NCBI GenBank assembly: GCA_024304875.1
Contig: JAMWZF010000070.1
Coordinates: 2,394-11,475, forward strand
Origin: Paracoccaceae bacterium
GTDB taxonomy: Bacteria > Pseudomonadota > Alphaproteobacteria > Rhodobacterales > Rhodobacteraceae
DNA length: 9,082 nt
Reading direction: 5' to 3'
The notes beneath the pieces were generated by a model. That model was not told the DNA's origin, ran no database searches, and saw only the letters and a list, made by a program, of their open reading frames with translations. Made by a program: the position numbers and the translations under genes. Shown in pieces: positions 1-6,422 of the stretch (the stretch's first letter is position 1; each line of letters begins with the position of its first letter).

Positions 1-87
1 GGGCGCCCCCGCCTCGTAACCTTTAACTGCAACCGCGGCCTAGCCGCTTCGCAGTCATCTTACTTCTTTCCCCGGTTCGGTCGCTGA

Positions 88-273
88 GTGAGCGCCGACG
101 CTGCCGCAGTCTTGGCAGCTTTCGAGGAACTCTTTGATCGAAGGACTTTGCTAGCGGCTGATGCAGCGCGCTTGCTTGTCACTTCTGAGTTCGACTTGCG
201 AGGCAACGAAATCACCTCCTTTCAAGATCAATCCACAGGGCGAGCAGAAATCTGGTGGCGCTTCTGTGGGTAA
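88..273 (+). CDS. Doubtful small ORF, hypothetical protein (61 aa)
   Basis: A GTG-initiated frame of 61 residues, running to TAA at 271-273. The first 30 or so residues are rich in Ala and Leu and could form an amphipathic helix. The C-terminus is Trp-rich (EIWWRFCG). There is no ribosome binding site before the GTG, and an in-frame TGA directly precedes it. Codon use is poorer in G/C at third positions than in any other gene here, so it is either a recently acquired or decayed fragment or not a gene. I recognise no family and assign no function. Confidence 0.15.
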   Translation: MSADAAAVLAAFEELFDRRTLLAADAARLLVTSEFDLRGNEITSFQDQSTGRAEIWWRFCG

Positions 274-365
274 CGCTGTGCGGCGTTGATGACCCAAGTC
301 AGTCGTGTTCTCTCCTATCGCTAGGTCCTCATTGGACCGATTAGGTTTCGCCCTCGCCTGCACAG

Positions 366-412
366 CTTCCGGCTTGGGCAAGCCGGGGGGAGGTGCTGCA
401 ACACCTTCCCCC
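366..412 (-). terminator. Tandem hairpins downstream of nrdJ, possible terminator
   Basis: Two adjacent inverted repeats follow the nrdJ stop codon. The nearer, 385-412, has 11-nt arms (GGGGGGAGGTG and CACCTTCCCCC on the + strand) around a 6-nt loop. It forms one G-U wobble as + RNA and one A-C mismatch as - RNA. The farther, 369-386, has perfect 7-bp arms CCGGCTT/AAGCCGG and a 4-nt loop. The two share two bases, so they may be alternatives. There is no U-tract in the nrdJ direction, so a classic intrinsic terminator is not shown. They lie 15-58 nt past the stop codon, which suits transcript 3'-end formation or stabilisation. Confidence 0.4.
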
Positions 413-426
413 AACTCTCAATCTTC

Positions 427-3400
427 TCAGCTACACCCCGAGGTCCCCCCGCAGGTGTTGCACTTCATGCAGGTCCCGTTGCGGACCAGCGTGTAGTTCC
501 CGCACTCGCCGCAGGGGTCGCCCTCGTAGCCCTGCATCCGGGCCTTGTCGCGGGCGGTGAGGGCGCTGGCGGAGGTGGATGTCCCCGAGGAGACCGTCGC
601 CTTGCCCACCGTCACGTCCGCCACTTCGGGCACCAGCGTCTCGAGCGTGGCGACCGGGTCCCCTGCCCCGTTCAGGGCCAGGGCGCCGGACTGGCCGCCC
701 TGCAGGACCACCAGGCCCTCGGGCACCCGCTTGCGGATGTATCCCGACGAGGCCACCTGCCGGAGGACTTCCAGCGGGCTGGAGCCGCCCGAGTCGGGCA
801 CCTTGTTGAAGTTGCGCACGCCCTCGTCCTCGCCGCGGCCAATGTCGTCGAAGGCGACGCCTTCGGGTTTGACGTGGGCCAGGTCGGTCCGGTCGAGGTA
901 GGACACGGCCAGCTCGCGGAAGATGTAGTCGAGGATCGAGGTCGCGTTCTTGATGCTGTCGTTCCCCTGCACCATCCCGGCCGGTTCGAACTTGGTGAAG
1001 GTGAAGGCGTCGACGAACTCCTCCAGCGGGACCCCGTACTGCAGGCCGACCGAGACCGCGATGGCGAAGTTGTTCATCATCGCGCGGAAGCCGGCGCCTT
1101 CCTTGTGCATGTCGATGAAGATCTCGCCGAGGTTGCCGTCCTCGTACTCCCCGGTGCGCAGGTAGACCTTGTGCCCGCCGATGACGGCCTTCTGGGTGTA
1201 GCCCCGCCGGCGGTGCGGCATCTTCTTGCGCTCGTGGTCGCGCATGACCTCCTTGATGACGATCTTCTCGACGATCTTCTCGGCGAGGACGGTGGCTTTT
1301 TCCTGCTGCGACCCGCTCTCCAGGATCTCGGCCGCCTCGTCGTCGTCCTCGATCAGCGCCGCGGCCAGCGGCTGCGACAGCTTGGAGCCGTCCCGGTAGA
1401 GCGCGTTGGCCTTCACGCCGAGGGCGTGGGACAGCTCGTAGGCCGCCTGGCAGTCCTCGATCGTGGCGTCGTTGGGCATGTTGATCGTCTTGGAGATCGC
1501 GCCCGAGATGAACGACTGGGCCGCGGCCATCATGGTGATGTGGCTGTTCACCGACAGGAACCGCTTGCCCTTCTTGCCACAGGGGTTGGCGCAGTCGAAG
1601 ACGCTCAGGTGCTCGTCCTTCAGGTACGGCGCGCCTTCCAGCGTCATCGTCCCGCAGACGTGGTCGTTCGCCGCCGCGATGTCGGCCTTGGAGAAGCCGA
1701 GGTGCTTCAGCAGGTCGAAGCCCGGATCGTTCAGCTTCTCGGCCGGGATGCCGAGGGTCCGGGTGCAGAACTCCTCGCCCAGGGTCCACTGGTTGAAGAC
1801 GAACTTGATGTCGAAGGCCTGGCCGAGGGCCGCCTCGATCTTGTCGATCTCGGGCTGGCCGAAGCCGTGGCCGATCAGCGCGGTGTGGTTGATGCCCGGC
1901 GCGTTGCCGAGGCTGCCGTGACCGACGGCGTAGGCGATGATCTCCTCGATCTGGGCGGGACCGTAGCCCAGCTTTTCCAGCGCCGCGGGGACGGACCGGT
2001 TGATGATCTTGAAGTAGCCGCCACCGGCCAGCTTCTTGAACTTCACCAGGGCGAAGTCGGGCTCGATGCCGGTGGTGTCGCAGTCCATGACGAGGCCGAT
2101 GGTGCCCGTGGGGGCGATCACGCTGGTCTGGGCGTTGCGGTAGCCGTGCTTCTCGCCGAGGCGCAGCGCCTCGTCCCAGGCGGACATGGCGATGTCCACC
2201 AGACGGGCATCGGGGCAGTTGGCGTGGTCGAGGGCGACCGGCTTCACCGCCAGCCCCTCGTAGCCCTCGGTCGCGCCATAGGCGGCGTTCCGGTGGTTGC
2301 GGATGACACGGAGCATGTGCTCGCGGTTGCGCTCGTAGCCGGCGAAGGCGCCCAGCTCACCGGCCATCTCGGCCGAGGTGGCGTAGGCCACGCCGGTCAT
2401 GATCGCGGTCAGGGCGCCGCAGAGGGCGCGGCCCTCGTCGCTGTCGTAGGAGAAGCCCATGTTCATCAGCAGGCCGCCGATGTTGGCGTAGCCGAGGCCG
2501 AGGGTCCGGAAGTCGTAGCTGAGCTGGGCGATTTCCTTCGACGGGAACTGCGCCATCATCACGCTGATCTCCAGCGTCATGGTCCACAGGCGCGTCGCGT
2601 GCATGTAATCCTCGACCGCGAACTGCCCGTCATCGAAGAAGGTCAGCAGGTTCATCGAGGCCAGGTTGCAGGCCGTGTCGTCCAGGAACATGTATTCCGA
2701 GCAGGGGTTGGAGCCCCGGATCTCGCCGTCCGCGGGGCAGGTGTGCCAGGCGTTGACGGTGTCGTGGAACTGGATGCCGGGATCGGCGCAGGCCCAGGCG
2801 GCGTGGCCGACCTTCTCCCACAGGTCGCGGGCGCGGATGGTCTTGGCCACCTCGCCGTTGATGCGGCTGATGAGGTGCCAGTCCTCGTCGTTCTTCACCG
2901 CCTTGAGGAAGGCGTCGGTGACCCGGATCGAGTTGTTGGAGTTCTGGCCCGAGACGGAATTGTAGGCTTCCGAATCCCAGTCGGTGTCGTAGGTCGGGAA
3001 CTCGATCGCGGTGTAGCCCTGCTTGGCGTAGTCCAGCACGCGCTTGACGTAGGTTTCCGGGATCGAGACTTTCTTGGCCTCGCGGATGGCCGCCTTCAGC
3101 TGCGGGTTCTTGGCCGGATCGGTGGCACCCTCAAGATCGCCGTCCCAGCTCTTGATCGCCGCGAAGATGCCGGAGAGCTTCTGCTCGTGCATCTTGGAGC
3201 CGGCGACGATGCTCGCCACCTTCTGCTCCTCGAGGACCTTCCAGTTGATGAAATCCTCGATATCAGGGTGATCGGCGTCGACGATCACCATCTTGGCCGC
3301 GCGGCGGGTGGTGCCGCCCGACTTGATCGCGCCGGCGGCCCGGTCACCGATCTTGAGGAAGCCCATCAGGCCCGAGGATTTGCCGCCGCCCGAAAGCTTC

Positions 3401-4104
3401 TCGCCCTCGCCGCGCAGGGCCGAGAAGTTGGTGCCCGTGCCCGAGCCGTACTTGAACAGGCGCGCCTCGCGGACCCAGAGGTCCATGATGCCGCCCTCGT
3501 TCACGAGGTCATCCTTGACCCCTTGAATGAAGCAGGCATGGGGCTGCGGGTGCTCGTAGGAGGACTTCGACTTGGTCAGCTTGCCGGTCTTGTAGTCGAC
3601 GTAATGGTGGCCCTGCGCCGGGCCGTCGATGCCGTAGGCCCAGTGCAGGCCCGTGTTGAACCACTGGGGCGAGTTCGGCGCGGCCCGCTGGGAGGCGAGC
3701 ATGTTGCGCATCTCGTCGTAGTAGGCGCGGGCGTCTTCCTCGTCTGTGAAATAGCCGCCCTTCCAGCCCCAGTAGGCCCAGGCGCCGGCCAGCCGGTCGA
3801 ACACCTGCCGGGCCGAGGTCTCGCCGCCCATCGTCGCGCCCTTGGCCGGCTTGCCGCGCCACAGGAACTCGGGCACGCCCGCCTCTTCGACCTTCTCGAT
3901 CTCGCTGGGAACGCCGGCCTTGCGGAAGTACTTCTGGGCGATCACGTCGCTGGCGACCTGGCTCCAGGCGGCGGGGATCTCGCAGTTGTCCAGCTTGAAC
4001 ACGATGGTGCCGTCGGGGTTGCGGATCTCGGAACTCGTCTTGCGGAACTCGATGCCCTCGTAAGCGTCCGCGCCGCCCACGGTAAACCTGCGTTCAACCT
4101 TCAT
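427..4104 (-). CDS. nrdJ: Vitamin B12-dependent (class II) ribonucleoside-diphosphate reductase
   Basis: This cytoplasmic enzyme reduces ribonucleotides to deoxyribonucleotides, using adenosylcobalamin to make the active-site thiyl radical, so it works with or without oxygen. The 1225 residues match the long class II type. Visible motifs: SPQWFNTG at 145-152; PHACF with the first redox cysteine, C191; a Gly-rich substrate-binding run with GSGTGTNFSALRGEGE at 220-235; the NPCSE finger loop at 466-470 (N466, radical C468, E470); C479 in ACNLASMNL; and APTGTIG at 664-670. A TSCPD-type domain spans about 965-1070. The Cys-rich tail has C1198, C1201, C1212, C1215, C1218 and C1224, suggesting a zinc-ribbon or redox tail. 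The ATG is supported by AAAAGGGG at 4111-4118, 6 nt upstream. It is transcribed alone, behind a long leader with candidate NrdR boxes at 4301-4347. The gene is intact. Confidence 0.97.
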   Translation of the reverse strand: MKVERRFTVGGADAYEGIEFRKTSSEIRNPDGTIVFKLDNCEIPAAWSQVASDVIAQKYFRKAGVPSEIEKVEEAGVPEFLWRGKPAKGATMGGETSARQVFDRLAGAWAYWGWKGGYFTDEEDARAYYDEMRNMLASQRAAPNSPQWFNTGLHWAYGIDGPAQGHHYVDYKTGKLTKSKSSYEHPQPHACFIQGVKDDLVNEGGIMDLWVREARLFKYGSGTGTNFSALRGEGEKLSGGGKSSGLMGFLKIGDRAAGAIKSGGTTRRAAKMVIVDADHPDIEDFINWKVLEEQKVASIVAGSKMHEQKLSGIFAAIKSWDGDLEGATDPAKNPQLKAAIREAKKVSIPETYVKRVLDYAKQGYTAIEFPTYDTDWDSEAYNSVSGQNSNNSIRVTDAFLKAVKNDEDWHLISRINGEVAKTIRARDLWEKVGHAAWACADPGIQFHDTVNAWHTCPADGEIRGSNPCSEYMFLDDTACNLASMNLLTFFDDGQFAVEDYMHATRLWTMTLEISVMMAQFPSKEIAQLSYDFRTLGLGYANIGGLLMNMGFSYDSDEGRALCGALTAIMTGVAYATSAEMAGELGAFAGYERNREHMLRVIRNHRNAAYGATEGYEGLAVKPVALDHANCPDARLVDIAMSAWDEALRLGEKHGYRNAQTSVIAPTGTIGLVMDCDTTGIEPDFALVKFKKLAGGGYFKIINRSVPAALEKLGYGPAQIEEIIAYAVGHGSLGNAPGINHTALIGHGFGQPEIDKIEAALGQAFDIKFVFNQWTLGEEFCTRTLGIPAEKLNDPGFDLLKHLGFSKADIAAANDHVCGTMTLEGAPYLKDEHLSVFDCANPCGKKGKRFLSVNSHITMMAAAQSFISGAISKTINMPNDATIEDCQAAYELSHALGVKANALYRDGSKLSQPLAAALIEDDDEAAEILESGSQQEKATVLAEKIVEKIVIKEVMRDHERKKMPHRRRGYTQKAVIGGHKVYLRTGEYEDGNLGEIFIDMHKEGAGFRAMMNNFAIAVSVGLQYGVPLEEFVDAFTFTKFEPAGMVQGNDSIKNATSILDYIFRELAVSYLDRTDLAHVKPEGVAFDDIGRGEDEGVRNFNKVPDSGGSSPLEVLRQVASSGYIRKRVPEGLVVLQGGQSGALALNGAGDPVATLETLVPEVADVTVGKATVSSGTSTSASALTARDKARMQGYEGDPCGECGNYTLVRNGTCMKCNTCGGTSGCS

Positions 4105-4216
4105 CTGTCGCCCCTTTTGCCCGGTCTGTGCCGGGATCGCCTAGAATTGTTCCATTGACGCCTTTGGCGCCCCCACCTGCCGCCCGACGCCCCGCAGTTT
4201 GGCGGCGGGCACGGGA

Positions 4217-4232
4217 GGGCCGCCCGCGGCCC
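4217..4232 (-). other. GC hairpin in the nrdJ leader
   Basis: A perfect 7-bp inverted repeat, GGGCCGC / GCGGCCC, with a 2-nt gap. It lies between the candidate NrdR boxes and the nrdJ start, so it would be in the 5' untranslated RNA if transcription starts near those boxes. No U-tract follows in the nrdJ direction, so it is not an obvious intrinsic terminator. Its function is unknown, and GC-rich DNA yields such repeats by chance fairly often. Confidence 0.3.
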
Positions 4233-4300
4233 TGCTTGGCAAGGCTGCGTCAGCTTCCAAAGAGCCGGAGTGTCCGTGGTCTCTGTCCCGTGCCGTCCGT

Positions 4301-4347
4301 GCACTACATGTTGTGTCGTATCGGTCGGCCCGCACAACCTGTCCCAA
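4301..4347 (-). promoter_or_regulatory. Candidate tandem NrdR boxes controlling nrdJ
   Basis: On the nrdJ strand, 4316-4301 reads ACACAACATGTAGTGC. By eye this matches the NrdR-box pattern ACACWATATATWGTGT at 13 of 16 positions. A second, weaker site at 4332-4347 (+ strand GCACAACCTGTCCCAA) keeps only the CACAA half. The two centres, 4308.5 and 4339.5, are 31 bp apart, the three-helical-turn spacing known for paired NrdR boxes in RNR promoters. NrdR is an ATP/dATP-sensing repressor of nrd genes, so these sites would tie nrdJ expression to the dNTP supply. The first box is fairly strong; the second rests mainly on its spacing. The sites are about 200 nt upstream of the nrdJ start. Confidence 0.6.
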
Positions 4348-4636
4348 CCAGCCCTTGGGGGTCAACTTCCTTTTTGAGCTAAATCTGGGATTTTTTCTGT
4401 TGACGCACTTGGGCACAGGGATACCCCCCGATTCATCCCCAGATTGTTTGCGAGGGCACCGGGCCGAGGCGCCTTCCGCCGGCCCGATGTTGGAAATCTG
4501 AAAACCCCGGCACGGCAAAAGCTTACCCAAGGTCGGCCTGTCGCCCGCTCCGCGACGCTCGGCCGCGCCGGCCAGAGAATCGCTTGGCAGGACCCGGCGG
4601 AGGTGAAACGCTTCGGCGGTGCACAGGAGCAACGCC

Positions 4637-5110
4637 ATGACCCGAGCCCTGCCCGTTCTTGCCGCCCTGACGGCGCTGGCCGGCTGCATGCCCGCCGCGG
4701 TGCCTACATCGCAGGCAGGTCTGGACCGGGCGGTCGCCGCGGGGGCGCCGCAGGCGGTCTACGACGCGTTCCCCGCCCAGCTTTTCGCCGCCCACAGCGA
4801 GATCTGCAGCCGCCCGGGCGAAGAGGTGGTCCGCCCCACCCCGACCGAGATTCGCTGCGAGATGCTCCTGCCGGTCGAGATGACCGGCGGCCTGATCCTG
4901 GAGTTCGACGGAACGGTCGAGGACCTGCCCCGGATGATCATCGGATTCGTGGCGCAGGAATCGGCCGATGGCGGCTGGCTGGTGACCTCGGACAACTACA
5001 TCCGCGTCCCCCAGCGCGCCGGCGGCGTCCGCGAGGTGCGTCTGCCCGACCCGCGGATGCGCGCGACGATGGAAGAGCTCTTCGCGGTCTCGGGCGGGCG
5101 GCCGATCTAG
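4637..5110 (+). CDS. Small predicted lipoprotein of unknown function (157 aa)
   Basis: The ATG at 4637 is preceded by AGGAG at 4624-4628 with a suitable spacer. It is preferred over an in-frame GTG at 4619, which would put six extra residues before the signal peptide. The protein opens MTRALPVLAALTALAGC: a short Arg-containing n-region, a hydrophobic core and a lipobox LAGC with C17 as the lipidation site, so the mature protein should be anchored in the cell envelope. C57 and C74 could form a disulfide in the periplasm. The rest looks like a small mixed alpha/beta domain (LILEFDGTVEDLPRM, GGWLVTSDNYIRVP). I recognise no named family. The gene stands alone, between the nrdJ control region and tRNA-Pro, so context suggests no role. 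Confidence 0.8.
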   Translation: MTRALPVLAALTALAGCMPAAVPTSQAGLDRAVAAGAPQAVYDAFPAQLFAAHSEICSRPGEEVVRPTPTEIRCEMLLPVEMTGGLILEFDGTVEDLPRMIIGFVAQESADGGWLVTSDNYIRVPQRAGGVREVRLPDPRMRATMEELFAVSGGRPI

Positions 5111-5121
5111 GGGGATCGCGC

Positions 5122-5196
5122 GGTTCACACCTGGCAAAAGTGCCAGGAGCGGGGGTTCACACCTCATGCATCCGGGCCCGGCACGGGGTCACACCT
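5122..5196. repeat. Three 11-bp direct repeats with exact 32-bp period
   Basis: GGTTCACACCT occurs at 5122-5132 and 5154-5164, and as GGGTCACACCT (one change) at 5186-5196. Start-to-start distances are 32 and 32 bp, close to three helical turns, so all copies face the same side of the DNA. The 21-bp intervals do not align with each other beyond this motif. On the other strand the motif reads AGGTGTGAACC. The array fills the gap between the lipoprotein gene and the 3' end of tRNA-Pro. It could be an operator array, a short tandem-duplication relic or RNA processing sites; I do not recognise it. Confidence 0.7.
5130..5147. terminator. Hairpin between lipoprotein gene and tRNA-Pro, possible bidirectional terminator
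   Basis: A perfect 7-bp stem, CCTGGCA / TGCCAGG, with a 4-nt loop, AAAG on the + strand and CTTT on the -. It lies 19 nt past the lipoprotein stop and about 66 nt past the tRNA-Pro 3' end, so it could end either transcript. Neither direction has a U-tract immediately after the stem. Its left arm shares three bases with the first 11-bp direct repeat. Confidence 0.4.
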
Positions 5197-5213
5197 GACA
5201 CTTCCCGGAGACG

Positions 5214-5290
<77 letters not shown>

Positions 5291-5295
5291 ACCGT

Positions 5296-5322
5296 GCCGC
5301 CCTCCTAGCGCCCGCGGGCGGC
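5296..5322 (-). terminator. Hairpin between DUF192 gene and tRNA-Pro
   Basis: The 43-nt gap holds perfect 7-bp arms GCCGCCC (5296-5302) and GGGCGGC (5316-5322) around a 13-nt loop. The alternative 10-bp palindrome GCCCGCGGGC (5310-5319) would compete with it. It could attenuate DUF192 readthrough or mark a processing site before the tRNA. There is no U-tract, and chance is a real possibility at this GC content. Confidence 0.3.
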
Positions 5323-5333
5323 AATGGAAAGGG

Positions 5334-5807
5334 TCACTCGCAGCCGATCGCCGGATGCACCAGCCGGTCGCCCTCGTCGATGCCCAGCCGGCCCGCCATG
5401 CCGCCGTTGATCTCCAGCACGAACCGGACCGGCCCGCCGCTGGGAATGCCCGTGCGGTCCAGGGGCACGGCGTTCTCGTGAACCCGGACGACGACCCCCT
5501 CGGCATCGGCGAAGATCATGTCGAGAGGGATCAGCGTGTTCTCCATCCAGAAGCTGGTGGGCTGTTCCTGCTCGTAGACAAAGAGCATTGCGGCCATGGT
5601 CGGCAGGCTTTCGACGAACATCAGGCCACGGGCCCGCTCCTCGAAATCGTCCGCCACTTCTACGGTGAACCGTGCCTGTCCGAAGTCGCCGGTGACGGTG
5701 ACCGCATCCTCGGTGCAGGTCTCCGCCCCCGCAGCGCCGGCCGCGCCGGCGGCGACGGCCAGGCCCGCGATCAGTCCGAGGCGCGCTCGCGCAAGCCCAT
5801 TTCCCAT
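5334..5807 (-). CDS. DUF192-family secreted protein (157 aa)
   Basis: The protein has an N-terminal export signal (MGNGLARARLGLIAGL, then Ala/Gly-rich), probably cut after about residue 28 (AGA|ET), so it should act in the periplasm. The DUF192 fold is marked by RARGLMF (58-64), FWMENTLIPLDMIF (86-99) and VLEINGGMAGRLGIDEGDRL (130-149), all typical of the family, whose biochemical function is not established. C31 and C156 near the two ends could form a disulfide. The chosen ATG has GGAGGT at 5814-5819, 6 nt upstream; the frame continues upstream, but only as overlap with the cold-shock gene. It overlaps that gene by 37 nt, so the two are likely translated from one mRNA. The length is normal for the family with a leader. 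Confidence 0.9.
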   Translation of the reverse strand: MGNGLARARLGLIAGLAVAAGAAGAAGAETCTEDAVTVTGDFGQARFTVEVADDFEERARGLMFVESLPTMAAMLFVYEQEQPTSFWMENTLIPLDMIFADAEGVVVRVHENAVPLDRTGIPSGGPVRFVLEINGGMAGRLGIDEGDRLVHPAIGCE

Positions 5808-6316
5808 GACAGTACCTCCGCCGCCATACGGCCGCGGCGGCCGTCGATCACGCGCAGGCCCACCGCTTCGCCGGGTTGCAGGTCGGCCATGCCGCAGCGG
5901 CGCAGGACCTCGACGTGGATGAAGACGTCCTCGTCGAGGCCGAACACATTGGCAAAGCCGAACCCCTTGCCCTTGTCGAACCATTTCACGCGGGCCGGTT
6001 CAAGGGGAAGCGCGGCAAGTTGATCGGCGTCGAGCTCGGCGAAATCGGACAGGGCCGCGGTCGTCCCGCCGACCGGCGGCTTGATCTCGAAGACCTCGAC
6101 CGCCTGTTTGCCCCGCTCCGTGCTCTGCACCGTCAGCCGGATCTGGGAGCCGTCCGCGATCGAGCTTTGCCCGAAATTGCGCAGGACGTTGGCATGCAGA
6201 AGGATGTCCGGACCACCGGTGTCGGCGATCACGAAGCCGAATCCCTTCGCCGGGTCGAACCACTTCACGACCCCCGAAATGACGGCCGTACCGTCCTGGT
6301 TTTCATTCTCTATCAT
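5771..6316 (-). CDS. Double cold-shock-domain protein (181 aa)
   Basis: Two CspA-like single-stranded nucleic-acid-binding domains are joined by a linker of about 30 residues rich in Ala, Leu and Asp. Domain 1 (about 13-78) has VKWFDPAKGFGFV, with RNP1 at KGFGFV (24-29) and RNP2 at DILLHA (37-42). Domain 2 (about 107-171) has VKWFDKGKGFGFA, with RNP1 at 117-122 and RNP2 at DVFIHV (130-135). Such proteins act in the cytoplasm as RNA chaperones or antiterminators; its own targets are unknown. The ATG at 6316 (MIENENQDG) is chosen because AAGGAA at 6321-6326 lies just upstream; an earlier in-frame ATG at 6379 lacks support. A weak promoter-like pair on the minus strand, TTGGGT (6379-6374), 17 nt, TAGTAG (6356-6351), would give a short leader. 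The gene is followed by, and overlaps, the DUF192 gene. Confidence 0.93.
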   Translation of the reverse strand: MIENENQDGTAVISGVVKWFDPAKGFGFVIADTGGPDILLHANVLRNFGQSSIADGSQIRLTVQSTERGKQAVEVFEIKPPVGGTTAALSDFAELDADQLAALPLEPARVKWFDKGKGFGFANVFGLDEDVFIHVEVLRRCGMADLQPGEAVGLRVIDGRRGRMAAEVLSWEMGLRERASD

Positions 6317-6403
6317 CGTGTTCCTTGTCGGCTGTCCCGGCCGACCTGGGCTACTAATGTTAATCGCGAGGAAACCCAAAAAGAAAGGACATTCAAGGCG
6401 TCG

Positions 6404-6422
6404 ATTTCACGAAGCGTGAAAT
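6404..6422. repeat. Perfect 8-bp inverted repeat between pdxH and cold-shock gene
   Basis: ATTTCACG (6404-6411), AAG, CGTGAAAT (6415-6422). It begins at the base after the pdxH stop codon (6423-6425) and lies about 90 nt upstream of the cold-shock start. As RNA in the pdxH direction it makes an 8-bp stem with a CTT loop; the T-rich run TTTCTTTTT comes only about 18-26 nt later, so it is not a textbook terminator. As DNA, the spaced palindrome looks like a dimeric repressor site, which would suit the cold-shock promoter. Both readings are inference. Confidence 0.55.

Larger units (their letters stand above)
1..426. other. Left-edge lower-GC stretch without a recognisable gene
   Basis: This stretch lies downstream of nrdJ and reaches the window edge. 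By hand count, 121-240 is about 50% G+C, while nrdJ next to it is near 70-75%. Frame +1 is open from the window edge to a TGA at 85-87, about 28 codons, with no recognisable protein. A GTG at 88, directly after that stop, opens a 61-codon frame to 273. That frame uses TTG, CTA, CGA, ACT and GAT codons that are uncommon in the neighbouring genes, has no Shine-Dalgarno sequence, and matches no family I know. A 5-bp hairpin, GGTCC/GGACC, lies at 324-338. The stretch may be a decayed or horizontally acquired remnant, or non-coding DNA; I cannot decide which. Confidence 0.4.
4105..4636. promoter_or_regulatory. Intergenic control region between nrdJ and the lipoprotein gene
   Basis: This 532-nt divergent region separates nrdJ (-) from the lipoprotein gene (+). 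On the nrdJ side are the ribosome binding site at 4111-4118, a small hairpin CCCGG/CCGGG at 4120-4135, a strong GC hairpin GGGCCGC/GCGGCCC at 4217-4232, and the NrdR-like boxes at 4301-4347. An AT-richer island at about 4360-4402 is the likeliest promoter zone. On the + strand it holds TTGACG (4400-4405), 16 nt, then TACCCC (4422-4427), a weak sigma70-like pair pointing to the lipoprotein gene. On the - strand TTGACC lies at 4361-4366 without a convincing -10 partner. I found no cobalamin riboswitch B12-box. No convincing ORF lies in this gap. Confidence 0.5.

Noticed and set aside
151..414. 87-codon minus-strand frame in the left edge
   Set aside because: No ATG or ribosome binding site, it begins inside a hairpin, and its composition is like a random frame.
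874..4158. A 1094-codon open frame antisense to nrdJ
   Set aside because: It is the complement of a high-GC gene, where stop codons are rare on the opposite strand. Its Val/Gly/Asp/Leu-rich, repetitive translation has no domain, while the nrdJ frame has every catalytic motif.
4105..4420. Cobalamin riboswitch ahead of the B12-dependent nrdJ
   Set aside because: I looked for the conserved B12-box (AGCCAGGAGACCTGCC-like) on the nrdJ strand and found no match.
4619..4636. GTG at 4619 as the lipoprotein start
   Set aside because: The ATG at 4637 has AGGAG at a proper distance and gives a standard lipoprotein signal peptide; from GTG the AGGAG would be inside the gene.
5104..5119. CGATC/GATCG inverted repeat at the lipoprotein stop
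   Set aside because: Only 5 bp, overlapping the stop codon; within chance expectation.
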